Assembly: GCA_017992255.1 (NCBI GenBank)
Contig: JAGOPB010000004.1
Span: 1-33,141 of the forward strand
Length of the DNA stretch: 33,141 bases
Direction: 5' to 3'
Source of the DNA: Minisyncoccota bacterium
GTDB lineage: Bacteria; Patescibacteriota; Minisyncoccia; Phycocordibacterales; UBA9973
The notes under the pieces were generated by a model. It was not told where the DNA came from. It made no database searches and saw nothing but the letters and a program-made list of their open reading frames with translations. The position numbers were made by a program, and so were the translations under genes. Positions 21,886 to 29,309 of the stretch are shown one piece after another (position 1 is the first letter of the stretch; every line of letters begins with the position of its first letter).

Positions 21886-23525
21886 AAAGAATAATTATGT
21901 GTGGTGGAGTGACATTGGGTCATGTCATGCCACTATTAGCCGTTGCAGAAAATCTTTCTTTAGAAAACTGGAGAATTGATTTTATGAGCACAAATATTGG
22001 TTTTGAAAAAAAACTAATTTTAAAAAATGGCTATAAGTATATATCTGTTGTAGGTAGTAGAAGTTCTGAAAGATTTTCATTCATAAATCTGCAAACTTCT
22101 TTTTTCTTATTAATGGCTATTTTCAGTACAATCTGTAAATTTGCGTCAAATCGTCCAATATTAGTAATTGGTACAGGTAGTTTTGCCAGTGTTCCAGCTT
22201 ATGTTTCAGCTGTAATTTTTAGGATTCCACTGTACATTATAGAGCCAAATGCAAAGCCAGGACTAGTAAATATTTTTTTTATTCCTTTTTGTCACACATC
22301 ATACAGATTTATTATATCGAGTAAACCACATATCTCTAACAAGAATCTAGGTTTACCTCTAAGGAAAGAGTTTTTAGTACACTGCCCAACGAATGTGCTT
22401 CAAAAAAACTACTTGTTAAAGAATCTTTTGTTTGTTGGAGGTAGTTTAGGCTCATGTGAAATTAACTCCATGGTAGTACACTTAATGAAAGAAGGTTTTT
22501 TGTCAGACTACGAAATAACTTTGATTTGCGGAAAAGAAGATTATCCTTCACTTATTAGTTTAAGGACTAAAAATATAATAGTTTTTCCTTACGTCGATGA
22601 CATAGGGTTGTTATATCAGAAGGCAGATATAATTATTTCTTCGTCTGGTGCCAACACTATCGCTGAAGTTGTGAGCATGAGAAAGCCATTGATACTGGTT
22701 CCGTCAAGTAAATCTACTGGAGGGCATCAAATTCTTAATTCTGAGTTCCTTCTTGATAACTATGGAATTCCCGTTGTTAATCTTATGGAAAAAGATTGGA
22801 TAAAAAAATTTATGGGATACATAAATCAGGCAAAAGATTTTTCAATAGATAGAACAACTCTTTTGAGTCAGAATCTAGCATGTTCTGCAGGAGCAATTTC
22901 TGCCGACATTGTGGAACCCTGGTGTTGCGCTGTACTAAATACACAACTAGCAGTATATAAAAAGATATCCCGACTGTTTGATATAATTACCGCTCTAATT
23001 CTCCTAATTCCGCTTACTTTTTTTTGTATTTTTGTTTGTATCGCAATGAAAATATGTAAGCCAAGATGGCCATTAATTTTTAGGCAAATTAGAACCGGGC
23101 GGTACAGTAAACGTTTCTGGATATACAAATTCACAACACTGCCTCCTGATTTTCCTGAAGTTCCAACAAGAGATATAGTGAATTTTACAATCGATAACAC
23201 GTCGTGGATCCATAAGTTTATTCGCCAAAAGAGGATAAATGAAATACCTCAGCTGATAAATATTATTTTAGGAGATATGTCTTTTGTAGGCCCTCGTCCT
23301 GTAATCGATGCAGACCGTGAAATTATTAAACTTAGACAAGGAACACAACTTGTTCTAATCAGACCCGGAGTTACTTTCATAGATAGAATAAAAAATGGAG
23401 AGGAACTAAGTATATCAGAAAGAGTAAAGCTTGAGTTAAGCTACTTAACCGAAAAAGATTTCCTCCCTTGCTTTTTTCAAGATATGAAAATCATCCTGCA
23501 TTCTTTTTTGTTTATGTTAAAATAA
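21882..23525 (+). CDS. MurG-like glycosyltransferase fused to a PglC/WcaJ-type sugar phosphate transferase
   Basis: A 547-residue fusion. Residues 1-345 resemble MurG/GT28: GGVTLGHVMPLLAVAENL (8-25), GTGSFASVPAYVSAVIFRIPLYIIEPNAKPGLVN (97-130), LLFVGGSLGS (182-191), and SSSGANTIAEVVSMRKPLILVPSSKSTGGHQILNSEFL (253-290), the UDP-sugar site. Residues 358-547 match bacterial sugar transferases (monotopic phosphoglycosyltransferases): KKISRLFDIITALILLIPLTFF (membrane re-entrant helix), RQIRTGRYSKRFWIYKF (401-417), NEIPQLINIILGDMSFVGPRP (453-472) and RPGVT. Such enzymes load a sugar phosphate on undecaprenyl phosphate; MurG-type enzymes add the next sugar. The catalytic Asp of the DE-LPQ motif is Asn453, and the Arg of KFRT is Thr418, so the PGT half may be inactive or altered. 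It overlaps the upstream stop by four bases and precedes a vanZ-like gene by 7 nt. Confidence 0.85.
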   Translation: MKRIIMCGGVTLGHVMPLLAVAENLSLENWRIDFMSTNIGFEKKLILKNGYKYISVVGSRSSERFSFINLQTSFFLLMAIFSTICKFASNRPILVIGTGSFASVPAYVSAVIFRIPLYIIEPNAKPGLVNIFFIPFCHTSYRFIISSKPHISNKNLGLPLRKEFLVHCPTNVLQKNYLLKNLLFVGGSLGSCEINSMVVHLMKEGFLSDYEITLICGKEDYPSLISLRTKNIIVFPYVDDIGLLYQKADIIISSSGANTIAEVVSMRKPLILVPSSKSTGGHQILNSEFLLDNYGIPVVNLMEKDWIKKFMGYINQAKDFSIDRTTLLSQNLACSAGAISADIVEPWCCAVLNTQLAVYKKISRLFDIITALILLIPLTFFCIFVCIAMKICKPRWPLIFRQIRTGRYSKRFWIYKFTTLPPDFPEVPTRDIVNFTIDNTSWIHKFIRQKRINEIPQLINIILGDMSFVGPRPVIDADREIIKLRQGTQLVLIRPGVTFIDRIKNGEELSISERVKLELSYLTEKDFLPCFFQDMKIILHSFLFMLK

Positions 23526-23532
23526 TTATATT

Positions 23533-24000
23533 ATGAACTTAGATAACTTCAAAAAAAAATTCATCCAGTTGTGGCCTTTGTTACTTGTAATTTCGACAGT
23601 ATGTGTATTATTTTTGTTGTCTAGTCAAACAGGTGGTGTGTCAAATGGTTATTCAACCAGAGTGGTGATATACATAAACAATCTGTTTGGTATTTCAGGA
23701 GATGGTGGTATGTGGTGGACCACTTTTCTCGTCAGAAAGACAGCACACGTTTCAATTTTCTTTTGTCTAACTCTTATTCTTTTTGTAACAATAAATCATT
23801 ACCATAAAAAGAGGCGATTTAGGTCAAAGTTGATTGTTTCAGGCGCGCTATCTTTTGCAATGGCAATATTTGATGAAATTCACCAAATATATGTTCCTGG
23901 AAGAAGTGCGCAGATTTTGGATATAGGTATAGATCTTATCGGAATAAGTTGTGCCGTGTTGTTGATTTCGTGCTGTTGGCACAAAATTGATAAAGAATAA
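23533..24000 (+). CDS. VanZ-like membrane protein
   Basis: A 155-residue VanZ-family protein. It has an N-terminal TM (WPLLLVISTVCVLFLLSSQTGG), the conserved FLVRKTAHVSIFFCLTLILF segment, and the family signature FDEIHQIYVPGRSAQILDIGIDLIG followed by a last TM. VanZ was named from a teicoplanin-resistance cluster; family members are widespread in Firmicutes and some act on cell-envelope glycolipids or polymers, but no reaction is established. It is the third gene of the AT-rich island, 7 nt after the GT-PGT fusion, and ends at a strong terminator. The context suggests envelope glycan or lipid work. Confidence 0.85.
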   Translation: MNLDNFKKKFIQLWPLLLVISTVCVLFLLSSQTGGVSNGYSTRVVIYINNLFGISGDGGMWWTTFLVRKTAHVSIFFCLTLILFVTINHYHKKRRFRSKLIVSGALSFAMAIFDEIHQIYVPGRSAQILDIGIDLIGISCAVLLISCCWHKIDKE

Positions 24001-24002
24001 TT

Positions 24003-24038
24003 AAAACCCAAACTACAAGTATGTAGTTTGGGTTTTTT
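24003..24038 (+). terminator. Strong terminator closing the AT-rich island operon
   Basis: A 15-bp perfect stem (24003-24017 with 24022-24036) with loop AGTA and a six-T tract at 24033-24038. Confidence 0.9.
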
Positions 24039-24154
24039 ATAATTATGTGTTGCTAACAGGATTATATTGTAGCCCTATAAGTAAGAATATATTTTTTTAT
24101 AAATATCCAATAATTCAATTTGTAGACCATTTAATATAGCATTATATTCAGGGA

Positions 24155-24183
24155 TTGTTTTTGTATACAAAATACAGTATTAT
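24155..24183 (+). promoter_or_regulatory. Promoter of the tRNA cluster
   Basis: TTGTTT (24155-24160), 17-bp spacer, TATTAT (24178-24183). The start would fall near 24190, six bases before the first tRNA half, so the split tRNA and the inner tRNA share one transcript. Confidence 0.65.
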
Positions 24184-24195
24184 AGGAACACTTAT

Positions 24196-24232
24196 TCGCC
24201 TTTAGCTCAGTTGGTTAGAGCACAGAGCTTAT
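24196..24232 (+). pseudogene. 5' half of a tRNA (outer tRNA, split in the anticodon loop)
   Basis: From T24202 to A24232 this repeats the 5' half of the complete downstream tRNA-Ile (24290-24322 region): D-arm GCTCAGTTGGTTAGAGC, anticodon stem CAGAG and loop start CTTATA. The acceptor strand differs (TCGCCTT). After TTATA the sequence leaves tRNA homology. It has a promoter just upstream. Confidence 0.85.
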
Positions 24233-24240
24233 AAAAACAA

Positions 24241-24387
24241 GAGAGCGGGATATGTGTATGTGCTAACAATTTGATTTTAGAGTCCACCCTTAGCTCAGTT
24301 GGTTAGAGCACAGAGCTTATACCTCTGGGGTCCTTGGTTCGAATCCAAGAGGGTGGACCCTGAAATGAAACACATACATATACTCTC
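24241..24387. repeat. Inverted repeat enclosing the complete tRNA
   Basis: GAGAG (24241-24245) pairs with CTCTC (24383-24387), and 24251-24262 pairs with 24371-24382 over 12 bp with one G-T wobble; five bases bulge on the left. The stem encloses the whole tRNA-Ile and lies inside the split outer tRNA. Confidence 0.8.
24284..24357 (+). tRNA. tRNA-Ile with UAU anticodon
   Basis: A complete 74-nt cloverleaf. Acceptor CCACCCT (24284-24290) pairs with AGGGTGG (24350-24356); D-arm GCTC/GAGC; anticodon stem CAGAG/CTCTG around loop CTTATAC; variable loop GGGTC; T-arm CTTGG TTCGAAT CCAAG; discriminator A24357. CCA is not encoded (CCC follows). The anticodon is TAT at 24318-24320, which reads AUA (Ile) directly. 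Most bacteria read AUA with a CAU tRNA modified to lysidine by TilS, so this form is unusual. It sits between the two halves of another tRNA. Confidence 0.9.
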
Positions 24388-24411
24388 CGAACGCCGTTTT
24401 TATATCGTAAA

Positions 24412-24451
24412 TATACCTCTGGTTTCCTTGGTTCGAATCCAAGAGAGAGGA
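24412..24451 (+). pseudogene. 3' half of a tRNA (outer tRNA)
   Basis: TATACCTCTGG followed by the variable loop, T-arm CTTGGTTCGAATCCAAG and acceptor strand AGAGAGG plus A repeats the 3' half of the complete tRNA at 24318-24357, with changes in the variable loop (TT for GG) and acceptor. It begins at the same TATA where the 5' half stops. The two outer acceptor strands pair poorly (TCGCCTT against AGAGAGG), so the outer tRNA is probably decayed or non-standard. Confidence 0.8.
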
Positions 24452-24460
24452 CAGAATAGC

Positions 24461-24490
24461 AATAAATCACCATGTATATTGTGATTTATT
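24461..24490. terminator. Terminator between the tRNA cluster and recG
   Basis: AATAAATCAC (24461-24470) pairs exactly with GTGATTTATT (24481-24490). A/T tracts on both sides fit bidirectional use; the recG stop codon is at its edge. Confidence 0.6.
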
Positions 24491-26676
24491 TATTCAAAAT
24501 GCATTTTATTTTTTCGTGCTACTATGATTGTTTCTAGTAGAGGATATGTTGCAAGAAGGTTTTTATCTACAAGCCGTGTTGCTTCTGTTCGTGCGGCTTC
24601 TACCATTTTTATATTTTTAATTGCTTCCATACCAATGTCAGTGACGCCCCACTGCTTACCACCACCCAGCTCTCCTGCTCCACGAAGCTGAAGATCGAGT
24701 TCTGCAAGTTCGAAACCATTTTTGGCAGTTTTTAGTGCGTGAAGACGATCTGCTGTTTTGTTTGTCTTTGCATCGGCAAAGAGAAAGCAGTATGGTTGTT
24801 CACTACTTCGCATGACTCGTCCGCGTAGTTGGTGAAGTTGTGCAAGACCAAATCTTTCTGCGCCTTCGATAATTATAAGGGTTGCGTTTGGTACGTTCAC
24901 ACCAACTTCTACTACAGAGGTTGCGACAAGAATGTTTATAGTTCCAGAAGCAAAATCCTCCATAACTGATTCTTTTTTTTGTTTTGTCATTTTAGAATGA
25001 AGCACACCTATTTTTTTATCTTTGAATACATCTGCGCTGAGACGCTTTGCTTCTGCGGTGACAGATTTGCTCTGTAGTGCCATTTGTTTTTCTGGATCGG
25101 GCTCATCGATACGAGGACAGATGACATAGAGCTGACGACCTTGTGCCATCTCTTTTCTGATGAGCGTATATGCTTCGTCACGTTTTGTATCGGGTACGAT
25201 GTCGGTTATGATATGTTTTCGACCTGCAGGCATTTCATCTAAAACGGTCAGGTCGAGATCTCCGTATATAGTCAGAGCAAGTGTGCGAGGTATAGGTGTC
25301 GCAGTCATGCTGAGCAAGTGCGGAGCAAATCCTTCTTTGCGTGCAAGTTTGGCACGTTGTCCAGTTCCAAAACGATGCTGTTCGTCTATAATAACTAGAG
25401 CAAGGTCTTTGAATTGTACCGACTTTTGGATCAATGCGTGTGTGCCGATAAGAATAGGAATTTCTCCGTTAGCCACCCATTTGAGTAGTTGAGCACGAGA
25501 GATGGTAGTCCAATCATTTTTTGCTGATGCGACTTTTGTTGGAAATTTTCTACATCCACTTCCTGTAATGAGTCCTATTTGTATACCGGTGTGCGCAAAA
25601 TACTCTATAAAATTTTCAAACAATTGTGTCGCTAGTATCTCTGTTGGCGCCATGTATGCCACTTGCAGTGAGCCAAATGCTTGCGTTTTCCCTGTCTTTT
25701 TATCAAGGGGACGGGTTTTTATAACCGCATAACTCGCGCTTGCAGCTATGGCAGTTTTTCCACTACCGACATCACCTTCGAGAAGACGCGACATGGGATG
25801 CTCCTTGTCGATATCCGCGAGAATGCTGTCTATAGCATGTTCTTGTCCACCGGTCAGAGTGTAGGGAAAGCGAGTAATAAACCGCTCTACGTCATCTATA
25901 TCTGCGTCTATACTATAGGCACCAAGGTCACGAAAAGCTTTTTTATCAAGTTGTTTTGCAAGTTGAATAAAAAATACTTCTTCAAAAGCAAATCGTTTTC
26001 GCGCTGCCAATGCATCCTGTTCACTTTTTGGTGTATGGATCCACACAAGTGCAGTTTTCAGTGTGGGAAGGTGATAGGTTTCCAATATATCTTTTGGTAT
26101 GTACTCACTAATGGTGTCAAACACATCGCTCGTCATTATTTTGTGCAATGCATGATAGAGCCATTTGCTCGTAAGTCCACGCGTTTCTGGATATATAGGA
26201 TAGCGTATCTGTGTTTGTTTTTCTCCATCGTCCATAAACAGTGAATCATGTCGGTCTATAGGAAGCGTGGGTATCTTTTCGATTTCCGGATTGGTGAGTG
26301 AAAGTCCGTTTTTTCCTTCAGTGACTTTTCCAGATACTTTCACAGCGTCACCGACTTTGAACATACGCGCTAGATATGCCTGGTTGAACCAGACAATTTT
26401 TATACTACCAGTGGTATCTTCGACAACAGCCTCACCCATGGGAATATGAGTACGAAAAGATTTTTTTGTTTTTGCACTAGTGACACGACCTAAAACGGTA
26501 GCAGTTTCTCCAGCAATAAGTTCGTTGATATAATGTAGTTCTGAAATGTCTGAATAACGAGCAGGGAAGTAGAAAAGTAGATCGTTTATTGTAGCTAACC
26601 CTTGTCTCCTGAGAGCCTTTTTCTGGTTTGTATCGAGTTTTTTGAAATGTGTTTCTATAAGGTCTGTCAGTTGCAT
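24490..26676 (-). CDS. recG: ATP-dependent DNA helicase RecG
   Basis: RecG reverses stalled replication forks and migrates branched DNA. The 728-residue protein starts at ATG 26676 (MQLTDLIETHFKKLDTNQKKALRRQGL). It shows the N-terminal wedge/OB domain (ETATVLGRVTSAKTKKSF...VVEDTTGSIKIVWFNQAYLARMF), Walker A GDVGSGKTAIA, MAPTEILATQ, the DEQHRFG box, SMTATPIPRTLALTIYGDLDLTVLDEMP, VGVNVPNATLIIIEGAERFGLAQLHQLRGRVMRS and the C-terminal GAGELGGGKQWG motif. On the minus strand TATACT (26683-26688) ends six bases before this ATG, which decides against the in-frame start at 26694. Confidence 0.96.
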   Translation of the reverse strand: MQLTDLIETHFKKLDTNQKKALRRQGLATINDLLFYFPARYSDISELHYINELIAGETATVLGRVTSAKTKKSFRTHIPMGEAVVEDTTGSIKIVWFNQAYLARMFKVGDAVKVSGKVTEGKNGLSLTNPEIEKIPTLPIDRHDSLFMDDGEKQTQIRYPIYPETRGLTSKWLYHALHKIMTSDVFDTISEYIPKDILETYHLPTLKTALVWIHTPKSEQDALAARKRFAFEEVFFIQLAKQLDKKAFRDLGAYSIDADIDDVERFITRFPYTLTGGQEHAIDSILADIDKEHPMSRLLEGDVGSGKTAIAASASYAVIKTRPLDKKTGKTQAFGSLQVAYMAPTEILATQLFENFIEYFAHTGIQIGLITGSGCRKFPTKVASAKNDWTTISRAQLLKWVANGEIPILIGTHALIQKSVQFKDLALVIIDEQHRFGTGQRAKLARKEGFAPHLLSMTATPIPRTLALTIYGDLDLTVLDEMPAGRKHIITDIVPDTKRDEAYTLIRKEMAQGRQLYVICPRIDEPDPEKQMALQSKSVTAEAKRLSADVFKDKKIGVLHSKMTKQKKESVMEDFASGTINILVATSVVEVGVNVPNATLIIIEGAERFGLAQLHQLRGRVMRSSEQPYCFLFADAKTNKTADRLHALKTAKNGFELAELDLQLRGAGELGGGKQWGVTDIGMEAIKNIKMVEAARTEATRLVDKNLLATYPLLETIIVARKNKMHFE

Positions 26677-26731
26677 CCCTATAGTATAGCCCAAAAGTAA
26701 AAATATGCTTACAAAATACAGTGAAATAAAT

Positions 26732-26760
26732 TTGACATGTTGTCAATAATATGTTAATGT
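26732..26760 (+). promoter_or_regulatory. Promoter with palindromic -35 region for the lipoprotein gene
   Basis: TTGACA (26732-26737), 17-bp spacer, TAATGT (26755-26760) with an extended TG at 26752. The -35 box is half of a palindrome, TTGACA-TGT-TGTCAA (26732-26746), a plausible repressor site. A start near 26767 leaves a leader of about 75 nt. Confidence 0.65.
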
Positions 26761-26841
26761 TCTTTCGAACACTCGTTCAGGGTATTAGCGTGCGTCCACT
26801 CGGACTCTACACGTTGTTACTCAATTCACTCACAAAAAAAT

Positions 26842-27948
26842 ATGAAGAAAAATTTCTTCTTGGTAATTGCAATACTAGGTATTGCATGCGCCGCGCTCGT
26901 TTCCTGCGACAGTGGAAACACAACATCTACTGAAGTTATCTATGAAGGTCTAGACACTTCAAATGTTATGGCACCGTTTATGGTGACCTCTGAGGATCCA
27001 AATTTCATCTTAGTAAAACAAGGTGACAATCTGTGGAACCTCTCCTTGGCAAAATGGGGCGAGCCACAATGGAGGCGTTTTTTCGAAAACAATTCGTTTT
27101 TGTCCGAACCTGGCCGTGTCAGAAATAAAAATGGAGAAACCATTGTTTTTATTTATCCAGGAGAAAAACTGGATTTCAGTGGAATCAATGAAATACCCGT
27201 ATCAACACGTTTAAAAGAAACGGTTGTTACGATCATGGAAAAAGACAAGGCTGAAATCCTTGGTTTACCCTGGTGGGGTTGGGTGATTCCTGTTATTGTT
27301 TTGTGGGCGATTATTAAAGGGTTACTTGATGACGAAAGAGCATGCAGAAACAAAAACAAAAACAAAAATACTGCTGACCCTGCAACACAGGGTCCCCCGG
27401 TTTACCAAAATGGTTTGAACGATACAAACGTTCGTAATCATTATGAAAACCGTGCAGCACAGGAAGGGATAAATCTTAGTGTAAGGAATATCCGTAAGGG
27501 TAAGCTTTACAGCGAAGAAGCAATTCTTACTGAGTACAGAGATCATGACCGCCCAGCTATTTACAATGGTCAGGTTGGTTATGAAGCAGAAGTGGTATTG
27601 CCGAACGGAGAAGTGGAATTGCGTCGTACATTGCAGGATTGCGGAAACGATCTTCGCAGAGGTGCCAATATTCCAAATGTTCGCTTTATAGCTGATGCAA
27701 ATCAGCCCGAAGTACTGAATCGTCAGTCACTGGATCCAAATCTAAAAAAAAAAATTCAGACGGAAACAAAAAATCCGGACAAAACTGAGAAAGTTGCAGA
27801 AGAAAAAGCATCAGCTGGCGAGCTTATGCTTCAGATAATAGATAAGTTGCAAGAAAGTGGCGCAGATGGTGTTGAAATACACATCGGAAGCACTAACTTC
27901 AAAGCAACGAAGTTGAATAAAAATAGTGAAAGCGCAAACGGACACTAA
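26842..27948 (+). CDS. LysM-type lipoprotein with an internal membrane segment
   Basis: A 368-residue envelope protein. The N-terminus MKKNFFLVIAILGIACAALVSC is a lipoprotein signal with the lipobox LVSC, Cys22 being the lipidation site. Residues about 54-110 (FILVKQGDNLWNLSLAKWGEPQWRRFFENN...FIYPGEKLDF) resemble a LysM peptidoglycan-binding domain. A second hydrophobic segment WWGWVIPVIVLWAIIKGLL (about 144-162) is probably a TM. Beyond it lies a basic N/K-rich linker, an unknown domain (YRDHDRPAIYNGQVGYEAEVVLPNGEVELRRTL), and a Lys/Glu-rich tail. Lipid anchor plus internal TM in one chain is unusual. It has its own promoter and terminator. Function is unknown; wall attachment is inference. 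Confidence 0.7.
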   Translation: MKKNFFLVIAILGIACAALVSCDSGNTTSTEVIYEGLDTSNVMAPFMVTSEDPNFILVKQGDNLWNLSLAKWGEPQWRRFFENNSFLSEPGRVRNKNGETIVFIYPGEKLDFSGINEIPVSTRLKETVVTIMEKDKAEILGLPWWGWVIPVIVLWAIIKGLLDDERACRNKNKNKNTADPATQGPPVYQNGLNDTNVRNHYENRAAQEGINLSVRNIRKGKLYSEEAILTEYRDHDRPAIYNGQVGYEAEVVLPNGEVELRRTLQDCGNDLRRGANIPNVRFIADANQPEVLNRQSLDPNLKKKIQTETKNPDKTEKVAEEKASAGELMLQIIDKLQESGADGVEIHIGSTNFKATKLNKNSESANGH

Positions 27949-27966
27949 CCTTATGTAAGTTATATA

Positions 27967-27997
27967 CCTCGCTTGTTATGCAAGCGGGGTTTTTTTA
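27967..27997 (+). terminator. Terminator after the lipoprotein gene
   Basis: CCTCGCTTG (27967-27975), TTATG loop, CAAGCGGGG (27981-27989; one T-G), then eight T. Confidence 0.9.
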
Positions 27998-28123
27998 TTG
28001 TAAATATTCTACATTCTAGTCTGTGAACTTTTGAAGACTTGTTACATATATAAAATTTGATAAATCAAAATAAAATGTAAACTGTTTTAGGAGTAGAGAG
28101 TAGGAAGAAATATAGTGAATTTG

Positions 28124-28492
28124 TTAGCCTAGAATAGACTTTATCTTTGTGACGAGTTCGTCCAGAGTGAAGTTTGATTTGATCATAAAATCTGTTGCAC
28201 CGAGCTCTTTTGCATGGTTGATATCTTTGTCCTCCCCGAGATTTGAGAAAATAATAACAGGTGTTGCTTTGACTGCTTCTGTCGTGCGTACTTTTTCTAG
28301 AATAGCAAATCCGTCGACGTTTGGTACAGTGAGATCCAATAGCAAGAGATCGGGAGCTTCTTGTACTATTTTTTCATTTGCACCAGCTCCGTCGGTTATA
28401 GATATAATAGCAAAACCTTCTTTAGAAAGTTTTCCCGCAACGAGTCCTTGGAGAAAAGTGTCGTCTTCTACTATGATAATTTTTTTTGACAT
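28124..28492 (-). CDS. Single-domain response regulator (CheY-like)
   Basis: A 122-residue receiver domain with no output domain. The acidic pocket is VEDD (8-11), the phospho-acceptor Asp is in LLLLDLTVPNVDGF (about 53), the switch Ser in VIIFSN (about 81-83) and the conserved Lys in FMIKSNF (about 104). It follows the histidine kinase by 52 nt on the same strand and is probably its partner. With no DNA-binding domain it would act by protein contact or phospho-relay. TAATAT lies nine bases before the ATG, so it may also have its own start. Confidence 0.92.
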   Translation of the reverse strand: MSKKIIIVEDDTFLQGLVAGKLSKEGFAIISITDGAGANEKIVQEAPDLLLLDLTVPNVDGFAILEKVRTTEAVKATPVIIFSNLGEDKDINHAKELGATDFMIKSNFTLDELVTKIKSILG

Positions 28493-28544
28493 GTATGTTG
28501 GATATTAGATTGATATAGATACGAACGTATATTACCTTTAGGTA

Positions 28545-29309
28545 TTATACCATAGAAAATTCTTTTGACGCTAGTCCTGTCTTTTTCACAGTAGGTAGAG
28601 TAAAGAAAAAAGTACTCCCCACACCTTCGGTACTTTCAAATCTCATCGTTCCACCGTGTTGTTCTACTATCTGTTTTGCAGCGTAGAGTCCTAGACCTGT
28701 TCCAACCTCTTCCTTTTTGTGTGCATTTTCTGCACGGAAATATTTTTCAAATATACGTGGTTGTTCTGATGGAGAGATGCCTATACCAGTATCTTTTACT
28801 GAGATTTCTATTTCTGTTGGAGTGAGTCGTGCAATAGATATCACCACACGGTCACCTTTGTCAGAGTATTTTATAGAATTCTCAACGATACTCTGTATCA
28901 CAAAACGCATTTTTGAAAATTCAAAAGGAAAACGAGGAAGCTCTTCTTTTGGTCGCAAGAATATCAATTCGACACCGCGTTTGAAGGATTCACTCGTAAA
29001 ATCAAACAAGGCGTCATCTATGAGCTCAACTATATCTCCATCTTTGAGTACGATATTGTACTCAGTATCTTGTATCTTTGAAAGAGAAAGCATCTCTGAG
29101 ACGAGAGCGATCATTCTCTCGTTTGCTATACCCGCCTTGTCGATAAAGGCTCGTTGTTCGCCAGTGAGTTCGCCTACATCTCCATCTTGAAACATTTTCA
29201 AAATCCATTTGTTTGCCGCAAGCGATGTTCTGAGCTGATGAGCTAAAACAGACACGAGTTCGTGTTGAAATAAAGGAGTGTGATTTTCTTTTTCTGAAGA
29301 AGTAGACAT
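28545..29309 (-). CDS. Soluble sensor histidine kinase
   Basis: A 254-residue kinase with no membrane segment and only about 15 residues before the HisKA helix. H-box SVLAHQLRTSLAANKWIL holds the phospho-His; the HATPase domain shows FVIQSIVENSIKYSDKGD (N-box), IEISVKDTGIGISPSEQPRIFEKYFRAE (G1/F), GTGLGLYAAKQIVEQHGG (G2) and a FFFTLP end. There is no recognisable sensor domain, so input must come from another protein. Its ATG overlaps the stop of mscL (TAATG), implying translational coupling, and the receiver gene follows. An mscL-HK-RR operon suggests an osmotic or membrane-tension response (inference). Confidence 0.92.
   Translation of the reverse strand: MSTSSEKENHTPLFQHELVSVLAHQLRTSLAANKWILKMFQDGDVGELTGEQRAFIDKAGIANERMIALVSEMLSLSKIQDTEYNIVLKDGDIVELIDDALFDFTSESFKRGVELIFLRPKEELPRFPFEFSKMRFVIQSIVENSIKYSDKGDRVVISIARLTPTEIEISVKDTGIGISPSEQPRIFEKYFRAENAHKKEEVGTGLGLYAAKQIVEQHGGTMRFESTEGVGSTFFFTLPTVKKTGLASKEFSMV

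Noticed and set aside
24299-24484. 61-aa ORF across the tRNA cluster
   Set aside because: It lies in tRNA sequence and its copies; a coding role is not credible.
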